From Streptomyces sp. NBC_00569 (GTDB lineage Bacteria > Actinomycetota > Actinomycetes > Streptomycetales > Streptomycetaceae), in the NCBI RefSeq assembly GCF_036345255.1, contig NZ_CP107783.1, forward strand, positions 4,265,501 through 4,329,500: a DNA stretch of 64,000 nt. The letters are read 5' to 3'. The translations under genes and the position numbers were made by a program. Under the pieces are notes generated by a model that worked only from the letters and a program-made list of their open reading frames with translations, searched no databases and was not told the DNA's origin. Numbering within the stretch: the first letter of the stretch is position 1; each line of letters starts with the position of its first letter. Shown here in pieces: positions 8,379 to 17,268 of this stretch.

Positions 8379-9431
8379 TCAGATCGTCGCCGTGTCGATC
8401 ACGAAGCGGTACCGCACGTCGCTCGCGAGCACGCGCTCGTACGCCTCGTTGATCTGGCTCGCCTCGATCAGCTCGATCTCGGCACCGAGGCCGTGCTCGG
8501 CGCAGAAGTCGAGCATCTCCTGGGTCTCCTGGATGCCGCCGATGCCGGAGCCGGAGAGGGACTTGCGGCCCGCGATCACGGAGAACAGGTTGATGGAGAT
8601 GGGCTCCTCGGGGGCGCCCACGTTCACCAGGGCGCCGTCCGTCTTCAGGAGCGAGAGGAACGCGCCGAAGTCGAGCGGGGCCGAGACCGTCGACAGGATG
8701 ATGTCGAAGGTGCCGGCCAGCTCCTCGAAGGTCTTCGGGTCGCTGGTCGCGTAGTAGTGGTCGGCGCCCAGCTTGAGGCCATCCTCCTGCTTGCGCAGGG
8801 ACTGCGACAGGACGGTCACCTCGGCGCCGAGCGCGTGCGCGATCTTGACGCCCATGTGGCCGAGGCCGCCCATGCCGAGGACGGCGACCTTCTTGCCGGG
8901 GCCCGCGTTCCAGTGCCGGAGCGGGGAGTACGTGGTGATGCCCGCGCACAGCAGCGGCGCGGCCTCGTCGAGGGCGAGGCCCGCGGGGATGCCGACGGTG
9001 TAGTTCTCGTCGACGACGATGTGGGTGGAGTAGCCGCCGTAGGTGGGCTCGCCGTTCTTGTCGAGGGCGTTGTACGTGCCGACGTTGCCCTTGGCGCAGT
9101 ACTGCTCCAGGCCCGCCTTGCAGTTGTCGCACTCGCGGCAGGAGTCGACCATGCAGCCGACGCCGACGCGGTCGCCGACGGCGAACTTGGTCACGCCGGG
9201 TCCCACCTCGGTGACGATGCCGGCGATCTCGTGGCCGGGGACCATCGGGAAGATGCCCTCGCCCCAGCCGTCGCGGGCCTGGTGGATGTCGGAGTGGCAG
9301 ATGCCGGCGAACTTGATGTCGATCAGGACGTCGAACTCGCCCACCGGGCGGCGCGGAATGGTGGTGCGCTCCAGCGGAGCCTTTGCGGAGGGTGCGGCGT
9401 AGGCGCTGACGGTGGTGATCTGTGCGGTCAT
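8379..9431 (-). CDS. Zinc-dependent NAD(P) alcohol/aldehyde reductase (YahK/AdhC-like)
   Basis: A 350-residue medium-chain dehydrogenase of the cinnamyl-alcohol-dehydrogenase-like group. The catalytic zinc site is AGICHSDIH (Cys45) with GHEIAG. The structural zinc cysteines are in [21 protein letters not shown] (about 95-116). The Rossmann motif GMGGLGHMG starts near 178. It probably reduces a range of aldehydes with NADPH. ATG start at 9431; the open frame upstream covers unrelated sequence. It is divergent from the MLTR-type regulator at 9568, which is the natural candidate to control it through the 136-bp shared region. Confidence 0.9.
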   Translation of the reverse strand: MTAQITTVSAYAAPSAKAPLERTTIPRRPVGEFDVLIDIKFAGICHSDIHQARDGWGEGIFPMVPGHEIAGIVTEVGPGVTKFAVGDRVGVGCMVDSCRECDNCKAGLEQYCAKGNVGTYNALDKNGEPTYGGYSTHIVVDENYTVGIPAGLALDEAAPLLCAGITTYSPLRHWNAGPGKKVAVLGMGGLGHMGVKIAHALGAEVTVLSQSLRKQEDGLKLGADHYYATSDPKTFEELAGTFDIILSTVSAPLDFGAFLSLLKTDGALVNVGAPEEPISINLFSVIAGRKSLSGSGIGGIQETQEMLDFCAEHGLGAEIELIEASQINEAYERVLASDVRYRFVIDTATI

Positions 9432-9567
9432 GCATACAGCCTGCCCCAGCCGGAGGCGTCCTCCGGGCTCAGGGCCTTGCCCCGCTTTGCGTACGCCCAC
9501 TGGTCCTACTACTGGCGGGGTCAGGAACACCTTCGTACGACTGTGACGGCCCGGCGATACTGGAGGC

Positions 9568-10500
9568 ATGGACGATGACGGGACCCGCGCCGCCCCGGCC
9601 GCCGGCGAGCCGCTGGACCGGCGTGCCGAGCTGAGCGAGTTCCTGCGCACCCGGCGGGCCCGGCTGAAGCCGCAGGACGTGGGGCTGCCGGACTTCGGCA
9701 GGCACCGGCGCGTGCCGGGCCTGCGCCGCGAGGAGCTGGCGCAGCTGGCCGGGGTGTCGGTGGCGTACTACACGCGCCTGGAGCAGGGGAACGGGCGGAA
9801 CGTGTCGGCGGAGGTGCTCGACGCGATCGCGCGCGCCCTGCACCTCACGGACGCGGAGCACGCGCATCTGACGCATCTGGCGAAGCCGAAGCAGCACAAG
9901 AAGAAGCGGGCCTCACGGGAGCAGCAGCAGGTGCGCGGGGCGCTGCGGCATCTGCTCGACAGCCTGGAGGGCGTGCCCGCGTACGTGTCCGGCCGGCGCT
10001 CCGAGGTGCTCGCCTGGAACCGGATGGCCGCGGCGGTCTTCGGCGACTGGAGCGAGCTGCCGCCCCGGGAGCGGAACTGGGCGCGGATGGTGTTCCTCGC
10101 CCCGGCCTACCGTGACCTGTTCGTGGAGTGGGATTCCAAGGCGTCCGACATGGTCAGCTATCTGCGGCTGTACGCGGGCTGCCACCCGGACGACCCGGAG
10201 CTGTCGGCGCTGGTGGGTGAACTCTCCGTCAAGAGCGAGGAGTTCAGGCGACTGTGGGCGACGCACGACGTCAAGGAGAAGAGCCACGGCGTGAAGCGGC
10301 TGCGGCATCCGCTGGTGGGTGAGCTGAGCCTGTCGTACGAGAGCATGAACCTGCCCGACGACGAGGAGCAGTATCTCGTGGTCTACCACGCGGAACCGGG
10401 CTCCCCGTCGGCCGAGGCGCTGCGCCTCCTCGCGAGCTGGGGCACGGACGCGGTCCGGGCGGGCCTGGGCGAGAACCTGCGACCCCACCCGGACCGGTGA
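9568..10500 (+). CDS. Helix-turn-helix regulator with MmyB-like ligand-binding domain
   Basis: A 310-residue protein. N-terminal XRE HTH (about residues 18-85, with [33 protein letters not shown]) is followed by an MLTR_LBD-type C-terminal domain (about 125-300, with [25 protein letters not shown] and [33 protein letters not shown]). In this common actinobacterial family the C-terminal domain binds fatty-acid-like or other small ligands and the gene usually controls the adjacent divergent oxidoreductase. Here that is the zinc alcohol dehydrogenase. The stop codon lies within the first unit of a tandem repeat. Confidence 0.9.
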   Translation: MDDDGTRAAPAAGEPLDRRAELSEFLRTRRARLKPQDVGLPDFGRHRRVPGLRREELAQLAGVSVAYYTRLEQGNGRNVSAEVLDAIARALHLTDAEHAHLTHLAKPKQHKKKRASREQQQVRGALRHLLDSLEGVPAYVSGRRSEVLAWNRMAAAVFGDWSELPPRERNWARMVFLAPAYRDLFVEWDSKASDMVSYLRLYAGCHPDDPELSALVGELSVKSEEFRRLWATHDVKEKSHGVKRLRHPLVGELSLSYESMNLPDDEEQYLVVYHAEPGSPSAEALRLLASWGTDAVRAGLGENLRPHPDR

Positions 10501-10585
10501 CGAGCACCCGACCGGTGACGAGCACCCGACCGGTGACGACGGCCCCACCCGACCGGCGGCGGAAGGCGCACCCGACCGGTGACGA
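10493..10585. repeat. Short tandem repeat containing ACCGGT palindromes
   Basis: Five copies of ACCGG(T/C)G..., beginning at 10493, 10511, 10529, 10552 and 10575, each preceded by CACCCG or CCCGG. Spacing is 18, 18, 23 and 23 bp. The first copy overlaps the last codons and stop (TGA) of the upstream regulator gene. The last ends just before the stop of the convergent globin-fusion gene. It may have arisen by slippage, or serve as a terminator or binding array. Confidence 0.75.
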
Positions 10586-10594
10586 AAGGCCGCT

Positions 10595-11365
10595 CTACGG
10601 CTGATAGGGCGGCGCCGCCCCCCAGTTCCACAGTGGTACGGGCTGTTCGGCGGGCCGGGCCGCGTCGGGGCCGGAGAAATACACGGCGAGCCGGGTGCCC
10701 CACTCGATGTAAGCGCTGAACGCCGAGCGGAACTCGGCGTCGGACGGCAGGCCCGCCTCGTCCGCCGCGTCGTGCATCAGATTGACCCAGCGGCGGCGCT
10801 GCGGCTCCGTGATGTGCTTGCCGACGTGCTTGGCGACCATGTGGCTGTGGCCGCCCTGCTGTTCGGAGTAGGTGGCGGGGCCGCCGAAGACCTCGCCGAT
10901 CCACAGGGCGACGTGCCCGGCGTGCTCGGGCGGGAGGTCCGCGAAGAGCGGGCCGAGGAGGTCGTCCTTGAGGACCTTGTCGTAGAAGACGTCGGTGAGC
11001 CGCGCGAAGGCGTCGGCGCCGCCGGCCCAGTCGTACAGGCTCGGCACGGACGCGCCGGTGCCGCGCACCGAGGTGGGCTTGTAGTGGCGCATCTCGTCGA
11101 TGTTGCCGACGTACGGCCTGATCTCCGCGAGGAAGTCCTGGAAGAGGTCGGACTTGCGGAAGCCCTCGACGTGGTCCTCGGTCGAGGTCCAGGTGATGCG
11201 CAGGATGAAGTGCTCGAAGTCCTCCTCGCAGCGCGCCAGTTCGTAGTCGACGCACTGAGGCGCCGCGGCGAGCCGGCCGGCGGCGCGCGTGTAGGCCGCG
11301 AGGAACTCGGCGGACCGGTCCCCGGGGATCCGGTAGCGGATGTACTCGACTGTCTGCGTCGTCAT
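10595..11365 (-). CDS. Antibiotic-biosynthesis-monooxygenase / group II truncated hemoglobin fusion
   Basis: A 256-residue two-domain protein. Residues about 4-95 form an ABM domain (EYIRYRIPGDRSAEFLAAY, DYELARCEEDFEHFILRITWTS). Residues about 108-235 form a group II truncated globin (YDWAGGADAFARLTDVFYDKVLKDDLLGPLF, HSHMVAKHVGKHITEPQRRRW). The globin part binds heme and probably handles O2, NO or peroxide. ABM domains are small-molecule or heme-handling dimers. Such chimeras are known from streptomycetes and frankiae. The ATG at 11365 was chosen because ABM homology starts there; the frame is open to 11419. Confidence 0.85.
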   Translation of the reverse strand: MTTQTVEYIRYRIPGDRSAEFLAAYTRAAGRLAAAPQCVDYELARCEEDFEHFILRITWTSTEDHVEGFRKSDLFQDFLAEIRPYVGNIDEMRHYKPTSVRGTGASVPSLYDWAGGADAFARLTDVFYDKVLKDDLLGPLFADLPPEHAGHVALWIGEVFGGPATYSEQQGGHSHMVAKHVGKHITEPQRRRWVNLMHDAADEAGLPSDAEFRSAFSAYIEWGTRLAVYFSGPDAARPAEQPVPLWNWGAAPPYQP

Positions 11366-11470
11366 GACATCAGCAAAACACGGGTGGCCCGCCCCGGCCA
11401 TGAGGTCGGGACGGGCCACCCGGGCTGTCAGCGCTGGGCGTAACGGGCCACGCCCGTCACTACGCCGGCG

Positions 11471-11489
11471 GGCGTAGCGCGCCTACGCC
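11471..11489. terminator. Short hairpin after the subtilase gene
   Basis: GGCGTAG (11471-11477) and CTACGCC (11483-11489) form a 7-bp stem with a 5-nt loop, 11 bp beyond the subtilase stop on the minus strand. Weak, but the only dyad near this gene end. Confidence 0.4.
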
Positions 11490-11500
11490 ACGCGTCGCGG

Positions 11501-14500
11501 CTACTTGCCGTAGTACGCGTTGTAGACCGAGATCGTCGACTTGTTGCCCTTCTTGTCGGCGATCTTGGCGTGGAAGGAGACGGCCTTGCCCTTGGCCGGG
11601 TTCTTCACCGTGACCTTGCCGTTCTTGACGTCCAGCTTCTTCCACGTCTGCCCGTAGTCGTAGGAGACGTACACGGCCAGCGACTTCAGGTTGCTGCCCG
11701 CGGCCGCGCCCTGGACGGTGACGGGAACCGACTGGGTCCTGTCGGCGGGGGCGGTGCTGTCGAGGCCGACGGCCGCGTCGAAGCGGACCGTGGACAGCGG
11801 CAGCTTGGCCGCCTCGGCGGAGGAGGCCGGCTTCTTCGAGCGGAACGTCCAGCTGGCGTCGACGCGGGTGGAGGCCGCGGCGATCTTGACGCTGCGCTTG
11901 ATGGACGTCGACAGCTTGTACTCGGCGTCGCCCGAGGTGACCTTGAAGGGCTTCTCGCCGACCAGCGGGTCGTCGTTCTCGCCGACCTTGGTGCTGCCCT
12001 TGTAGAGGGTGGTCTTCACCGAGAGGTACCGCGAGTAGCCGGCGTGGGTCTTGCCGTCGGCGTACATCGGCAGGTTGCCGTAGATCTCGTTGCCGTCGCG
12101 GTAGACGCCGTAGTCACCGCCGATGCGGGGGCCGAAGACGCCGGTGTTGAACGTCTTCTCGTACGCCTTGCCGCCCTGGAACGACTGGGGGGTGCCCAGC
12201 GTGTAGGCGGCCTCCTCGGTCGGGAAGCCGTCGCTGTCCTCGGGGCCGTTCTGCGCGAAGTCCAGGCCCCACTTCACCTTGTCGCCGGTGGAAAGGTGCA
12301 GGGTGCGGGTGCCGGGGAGCTTCTGGTCGACGGCGACGCTCCAGCCGCCGTCGCTGACGGGCAGCATGCCGAGGGCGCCGATCGAGCCGGTCTTGTCCTT
12401 GGCCGCACCGCCGAGCCCGACCTTCACCGTGGCGAGGTCGCTCGCCTTGTAGTGCTTGGTGTAGCCGGTGGCGAGCTTCTTGACGGCGCCGCCCGCGACG
12501 GTGTCGTACTCGGTGTCGGTGCCCTTCGCCCACACACCGGTCCACTGCTGCCGGAGCTTGACGCCGGTCGGCTCCGGGCCGAGGCCGGCGGTGCGGAAGT
12601 TGGTGTACGAGTCCAGGATCCAGCCGTAGCCGGACGAGGAGTCGGCGGTGTCGAGCGCGAACTCGGGTGCGGCCAGGATGCCCTTGGCGGCGGTGTCCGG
12701 GACGGTGACGTCGACGGGCTTGGTGGTGCGGGCGTCGAGCGTGACCGTCGTGTTCCTGGTGACGTCCAGCTTCGGCTGCACCAGCCAGTCGGCGCCCTTG
12801 GAGAAGTCCTCGGGGTCGGCCACCAGGTACTCGTTCAGGATGTAACTGCCCTTGGGGACACGGACCTTGACGGTGCCCGAGTTCGGGTCGTAGGCGTCGA
12901 ACGTCGCGTCCGTGCCGATGCCGGCCAGGGAGGTCTCGTAGCCCTGGGCGTCCTTGCCGTCCCGCCCGATGTGCTTGAGCGTCACGTCGTACGACTCGAC
13001 CTCGCGCTGCACGGCGGCCGCGGTGCGCACGGACTGACCGCCGCCCGTCGCCACGACGTACGCGGAGTACGCGCCGTCGACCGTGCCGCCGAGCTTCGTG
13101 TTCGCGGTCAGGTCGACGGAGGCGGTGCCGCCCGCGGGGACGGTCACCTTCGTCGCGCCGAGCTTGAAGAAGCCGGCCGGGGCGGCCTGGCCCTTCGGGT
13201 TGGTGCCGGTGGCCGTCAGGTCGAGGGTGACGTCCTTGTCACCGGTGTTCCTGTACGTCACCTTCTTGGTGATCGCGGCGTCGTCGGTGTGCGGCCACTG
13301 CGCGACGCCGAAGCTCACCGAGACGGGCTCGGCGAACACGGTCTGCTTGATGGCCTGGTCGACCTGGATGCGGCCCGAACCCTGCTCGAACGGCGTGTAC
13401 TTGCCGCCCTTGGTGGAGCCGGTGAGGACACCCTTGAGCTCGGTGGACTTCCAGTCCGGGTGCTCCTGCTTGAGGATCGCGGCGGCACCCGCGACGTGCG
13501 GGGTCGCCATCGACGTACCGGAGATCGTGAGGTAGCCGGCGGGGTTCTCGCCGACCTCCTTGTCGATGACGCTGCCCGGGGCGGCCGCGGCCGTGATGTC
13601 GACGCCGGGGGCGGTGACGTCCGGCTTGACGGCGCCGTCGCCGATGCGCGGGCCACGGCTGGAGAAGTCGGCCAGCTTGTCGTTGTCGTCGACCGCGCCG
13701 ACGGTCAGGGCGGCGTCCGCGCTGCCCGGGGAGCCGACGGTCGAGTCGCCGAACTCGCCTTCGTTGCCCGCGGCGATGGCGAACAGGATGCCCTTCTCCG
13801 CGGACAGCTTGTTGACCTCGGCCTCGAGCGGGTCGATCTCGGGGGTGTCGCCGCCGCCGAGGCTGAGGTTGACGACGTCGGCGCCCTGGTCGGCCGCCCA
13901 CTCCATGCCGGCGAGGATGCCGGAGTCGTCGCCGTAGCCGTCGTCGCTGAGGACCTTGCCGTTGAGCAGCTTGGCGCCGGGGGCGACGCCCTTGAACTTG
14001 CCGCCGGACTTGGCTCCCGTACCGGCGGCGATGGACGCGACGTGCGTGCCGTGGCCGAAACGGTCCACCGCGTCGGCGGAGGTGGAGAAGTTCTTCTCGC
14101 CGACGACCTGGCCCTTGAGGTCGGGGTGGGTCGCGTCGACGCCCGTGTCCAGGACGGCGATCTTGACGCCCTTGCCGTCGTAGCCGGCCGCCCACGCCTT
14201 GGGCGCGCCGATCTGCGGGACCGACTTGTCGAGGCTGGCCTTGCGCACGCCGTCGAGCCAGATGCGGCTGATGCCGGAGGCGGTGCCGCCCCGGGAGGTC
14301 GTGACGGCGTCCCAGAGGCGGGTGGCGTCCTGCTTGGGCGTGGTGACGGCGTCCGCGTTCAGGGACGTGAGGGTCCTGCGGACCGTCGTGTCACCCGCGT
14401 CGCGCACGTCGGCGCGGGCGGCGGTCGCGGCGCCCCGGTAGCCGACGATCACCTTGAGGCCGTGCTTCTGGGCCTTGCGGTTGGCCGACTTGGAGAGCTC

Positions 14501-14851
14501 GGTGACGTCGAAGAGCCGCTGGTCGAGCTTGCCGCTCGCGACCAGGCGCTGTGCGTCGGCCGGCACCACGAGGGTGTGGCCGCCGACGGTGCGCGTCTGC
14601 GCGGGGATGTGCTCACGGCCCTTGGCGTGCTGGTAGCCGACCGGCTTCCCCTTCGCGTCGAGAGTGACGCGGTCGCCGGTGATGAGCGTGAGGTGCTGCT
14701 TGGGCGCGGCCTTCGCGGCCTCGCCGGACTGCGCCGCTGGGGCGGCGGCCACGGCCGGGGTGGTCAGACCCGCGGTGAGGACGACGGCCGCCGCGGCGGC
14801 CACCGTCGTGGCGCTCAGTCTCTTCGAGGTTATTCGTGCCTGTCTGTGCAA
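11501..14851 (-). CDS. Large secreted S8 subtilisin-like serine protease
   Basis: A 1116-residue exported protease. The start is taken as TTG at 14851, which has an AGGGGGA site 7 bases ahead and gives a proper signal peptide (RITSKRLSATTV, then an Ala/Val-rich helix ending TPAVAAAPA). A prodomain follows. The catalytic triad is Asp235 (IAVLDTGVDATHPDL), His267 (FGHGTHVASIAAG) and Ser447 (ISGTSMATPHVAG), with the oxyanion Asn near 363 (AIAAGNEG). About 600 residues of beta-sandwich-like sequence follow the protease domain. It probably degrades extracellular protein. It is preceded by a hairpin that separates it from the ABC transporter pair. Confidence 0.92.
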   Translation of the reverse strand: MHRQARITSKRLSATTVAAAAAVVLTAGLTTPAVAAAPAAQSGEAAKAAPKQHLTLITGDRVTLDAKGKPVGYQHAKGREHIPAQTRTVGGHTLVVPADAQRLVASGKLDQRLFDVTELSKSANRKAQKHGLKVIVGYRGAATAARADVRDAGDTTVRRTLTSLNADAVTTPKQDATRLWDAVTTSRGGTASGISRIWLDGVRKASLDKSVPQIGAPKAWAAGYDGKGVKIAVLDTGVDATHPDLKGQVVGEKNFSTSADAVDRFGHGTHVASIAAGTGAKSGGKFKGVAPGAKLLNGKVLSDDGYGDDSGILAGMEWAADQGADVVNLSLGGGDTPEIDPLEAEVNKLSAEKGILFAIAAGNEGEFGDSTVGSPGSADAALTVGAVDDNDKLADFSSRGPRIGDGAVKPDVTAPGVDITAAAAPGSVIDKEVGENPAGYLTISGTSMATPHVAGAAAILKQEHPDWKSTELKGVLTGSTKGGKYTPFEQGSGRIQVDQAIKQTVFAEPVSVSFGVAQWPHTDDAAITKKVTYRNTGDKDVTLDLTATGTNPKGQAAPAGFFKLGATKVTVPAGGTASVDLTANTKLGGTVDGAYSAYVVATGGGQSVRTAAAVQREVESYDVTLKHIGRDGKDAQGYETSLAGIGTDATFDAYDPNSGTVKVRVPKGSYILNEYLVADPEDFSKGADWLVQPKLDVTRNTTVTLDARTTKPVDVTVPDTAAKGILAAPEFALDTADSSSGYGWILDSYTNFRTAGLGPEPTGVKLRQQWTGVWAKGTDTEYDTVAGGAVKKLATGYTKHYKASDLATVKVGLGGAAKDKTGSIGALGMLPVSDGGWSVAVDQKLPGTRTLHLSTGDKVKWGLDFAQNGPEDSDGFPTEEAAYTLGTPQSFQGGKAYEKTFNTGVFGPRIGGDYGVYRDGNEIYGNLPMYADGKTHAGYSRYLSVKTTLYKGSTKVGENDDPLVGEKPFKVTSGDAEYKLSTSIKRSVKIAAASTRVDASWTFRSKKPASSAEAAKLPLSTVRFDAAVGLDSTAPADRTQSVPVTVQGAAAGSNLKSLAVYVSYDYGQTWKKLDVKNGKVTVKNPAKGKAVSFHAKIADKKGNKSTISVYNAYYGK

Positions 14852-14894
14852 CTTTCCCCCTGGTGACGGTAGTTCACCGGCGGGAGACCCGAGC

Positions 14895-14927
14895 GGCCCC
14901 CCTGCAGAGAGATGATGCAGGGGGGCC
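14895..14927. terminator. Terminator of the MacB-type ABC operon
   Basis: GGCCCCCCTGCA (14895-14906) and TGCAGGGGGGCC (14916-14927) form a perfect 12-bp stem with a 9-nt loop. It lies between the ABC ATPase stop (14955) and the subtilase start (14851), both on the minus strand. Confidence 0.8.
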
Positions 14928-14954
14928 ACGGGTTGTGCACGGAAGCGATCGAAA

Positions 14955-15641
14955 TCAGACAGCTTTTGAGTTTTCGGTGATGGTGATCCGGCCCTTGCGG
15001 ATGGTGGCGAGCCGCGGCGCCCTGCGGGCGATCGACGAGTCGTGGGTGACCATGATGAAGGTCAGCCCGTGCTCCTTCCACAGGGTCTCGAGCACGTCCA
15101 TGATCTCGTCGCGCATGGACTCGTCGAGGTTTCCGGTGGGCTCGTCGGCGAGCAGCACCTTGGGGTTCTTGACGAGGGCGCGGGCGATGGCGACGCGCTG
15201 CTGCTGACCGCCGGACATCTCCGAGGGCAGATGACCGAGCCGCTCGCCGAGACCGACCGAGTTCAGGGCCTGCGCGGCGCGTTCGCGGCGGTCGGCGGCC
15301 TTGAGGCCGAGCGGCACGAGGGCCGTCTCGACGTTCTCCTGCGCGTTCAGCGTCGGGATCAGGTTGAAGCTCTGGAACACGAACCCGATGGACTCGGCGC
15401 GGAACTTGGTGAGCCGCGCCTCCGGGAGCTTCGCCAGGTCGACGCCGTCGAGCTCGATGCTGCCCGCGGTCGGCCGGTCGAGCCCGCCGAGCATCTGGAG
15501 GAGGGTGGACTTGCCGCCGCCGGTGGGGCCCTGGATGACGAGCCGGTCGCCGTCGCCGATGGTCAGGTCCACCCCGGCGAGCGCGTCGACGGTGTCCTTG
15601 CCGCGCCGGTACTGCTTGGTGACGCCTCTCAGCTGATACAT
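14955..15641 (-). CDS. ABC transporter ATP-binding protein, MacB/LolD type
   Basis: A 228-residue ATPase. Walker A is GPTGGGKST (residues 38-46), the signature is MSGGQQQRVAIARAL (about 143), Walker B is VLLADEP, and the switch is VTHD. Sequence details (SIGFVFQSFNLIPTLNAQENVETALVPLGL) place it in the MacB/LolD/FtsE group that works with FtsX-like permeases on extracytoplasmic substrates. The permease gene lies directly upstream (50-bp gap), so the two form an operon ended by the hairpin at 14895. Confidence 0.93.
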   Translation of the reverse strand: MYQLRGVTKQYRRGKDTVDALAGVDLTIGDGDRLVIQGPTGGGKSTLLQMLGGLDRPTAGSIELDGVDLAKLPEARLTKFRAESIGFVFQSFNLIPTLNAQENVETALVPLGLKAADRRERAAQALNSVGLGERLGHLPSEMSGGQQQRVAIARALVKNPKVLLADEPTGNLDESMRDEIMDVLETLWKEHGLTFIMVTHDSSIARRAPRLATIRKGRITITENSKAV

Positions 15642-15691
15642 GGTGCAACTCCTGCGGTACGTAGAGGTGTTCGGGAGGCCGCGCGGTGCGG

Positions 15692-17131
15692 CTACTCGAC
15701 GCGGCGCAGGGCGTCGGCCGGGCGCAGCCGGGAGGCGCGCCAGCCGCCGAAGGCGCCGGCGATCAGGCCTCCGGCGACGGCGAGGCCGACGGCGAGCGTG
15801 ATGGTGGTGGCGCTGACGGGAGCGCTGAGGGCGATGTCGAGGGTCTTGCCGGCGCTCTGGCGCATGCCGGGGCCGCCCGTGGCGCCGCCGCCCGCGCCGG
15901 AGCCGAGCTCGGCGGTGAGGGTGGGGCTGATCGCGGTGACGGCGTAGGCGCCCGCGAGGCCGACGGCTATGCCGAGGGCGCCGCCGACGAGCCCGTTGAC
16001 GACGGCCTCGCCGACGACCTGGCGGGTGACGCGGCCTGACTTCCAGCCGAGCGCCTTGAGCGTGCCGAACTCCCGTACGCGGCGGGAGACCGCCGACGAG
16101 GTGAGCAGCCCCGCGACGAGGAACGCGGCGACGAGCACGGCGATGGAGAGCCACTTGCCGACGTTCGCGGCGAGGTCGGACGCGGTGGACAGGGAGCCCG
16201 AGACGGTGTCGGCGAGGTCGGCCGACGTGGTCACCGTCGTACCGGAGATGTTCTTCTGGATGGTGGCCTTGACCGCGGAGATCTGCTGCGAGTCGGTCGC
16301 CTTCACATAGACCGTGGTGATCTTGTTCTTGGCGCCGGCGAGGGTCTGCGCCTGCTTCAGCGGCACGTACAGATTGGCGGCCGCGTCACCGCTGTCGGGC
16401 GTCGCGATGCCGATGAGCTTGTACTTGACGCCCTTGATCTTGACGGTGTCGCCGAGGGCGAGCTTCTTCTCCTTGGCGTACGACGTGTCGGCCACGGCGA
16501 CCTTGGCGTCGGTCTCGGACGTCTTGAACGTGCGCCCCTTGGTGACCTTGGAGGAGGTGAGGGGGCCGAGGCCCTGCTTGGCGACGTCGGTGCCGTACAC
16601 GCTGTAGGAGTTGACGTCGAAGGAGGCGCCGCCGCCCTCGACCCGGCCCTGCGGCTGGCCGCCGGAGCCGCCCGGACCGCCCTGGCCCGTGGCGCCGCCG
16701 CTCTGGTCCTGCTTGAACTGGCCGCGCTTGAACTCGCCGCTGACCTTCATCACCTGGAGGCTGAGGCCGCCCACCGAGTCGGCGACGCCCTTCTGCCCGG
16801 CGACCTTCGCGACGGTCGACGAGGCGAGGGTCTGGAAGCCCTGCACCATGACGCGGTCGCTGCTCTGCTCCTCGCCGTCGTCCTTGGCGCCGAACTCGAA
16901 ACGCGGCCGGCCGGTCTCCCCGCTCTTGGGTGCCTCGGCGGCCTTGGTGACGGTCATGTCGGTGCCGAGGCCGTACAGGGACTGGAGGACCTTGTCCTGG
17001 GCCTGGTTCATGCCGGAGGACACGGAGTTGACCACGATGACCAGCGCGATGCCGAGCGCGAGCCCGGAGGCGACGACGAGGGCCGCCTTTCTGCGGCGGC
17101 GCAGTTCGCGCCTCAGGTAGGTGAAGAACAT
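15692..17131 (-). CDS. FtsX-like ABC permease (MacB-type)
   Basis: A 479-residue protein. One membrane helix near the N terminus (about 17-38, after RRELRRRRK) leads into a large extracellular MacB-type periplasmic-core domain (about 40-320, including a Gly/Gln-rich GGATGQGGPGGSGGQPQG linker). The C-terminal FtsX domain has three helices (WLSIAVLVAAFLVAGLLTSSAV, GLVGGALGIAVGLAGAYAV, TITLAVGLAVAGGLIAGAF). It partners the ATPase at 14955. These systems generally transmit mechanical work to envelope factors or export lipids, peptides or lipoproteins. The substrate is not evident. Confidence 0.9.
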   Translation of the reverse strand: MFFTYLRRELRRRRKAALVVASGLALGIALVIVVNSVSSGMNQAQDKVLQSLYGLGTDMTVTKAAEAPKSGETGRPRFEFGAKDDGEEQSSDRVMVQGFQTLASSTVAKVAGQKGVADSVGGLSLQVMKVSGEFKRGQFKQDQSGGATGQGGPGGSGGQPQGRVEGGGASFDVNSYSVYGTDVAKQGLGPLTSSKVTKGRTFKTSETDAKVAVADTSYAKEKKLALGDTVKIKGVKYKLIGIATPDSGDAAANLYVPLKQAQTLAGAKNKITTVYVKATDSQQISAVKATIQKNISGTTVTTSADLADTVSGSLSTASDLAANVGKWLSIAVLVAAFLVAGLLTSSAVSRRVREFGTLKALGWKSGRVTRQVVGEAVVNGLVGGALGIAVGLAGAYAVTAISPTLTAELGSGAGGGATGGPGMRQSAGKTLDIALSAPVSATTITLAVGLAVAGGLIAGAFGGWRASRLRPADALRRVE

Positions 17132-17202
17132 GCCGTGAAGCTAGGGACACACCGTGATGATCGGATAAGGCCGGGATAAGAGACCGATGAGAACTCTGGA
17201 AT

Positions 17203-17246
17203 CGCGGAAGGCCCGCACCCCGGCGACGGGGTGCGGGCCTTCCGCG
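17203..17246. terminator. Strong terminator after the L,D-transpeptidase gene
   Basis: A perfect 19-bp inverted repeat (17203-17221 with 17228-17246) with a 6-nt loop GGCGAC. It lies 23 bp beyond the stop of the L,D-transpeptidase gene on the minus strand and upstream of the permease start. Confidence 0.9.
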
Positions 17247-17268
17247 AGAACTGTCGGGCCGAGGACCG

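Noticed and set aside
11570..14866. 1098-codon plus-strand frame opposite the subtilase gene
   Set aside because: Antisense shadow typical of high-GC DNA: Gly/Val/Arg/Asp-rich without domains, opposite a protease with an intact catalytic triad.
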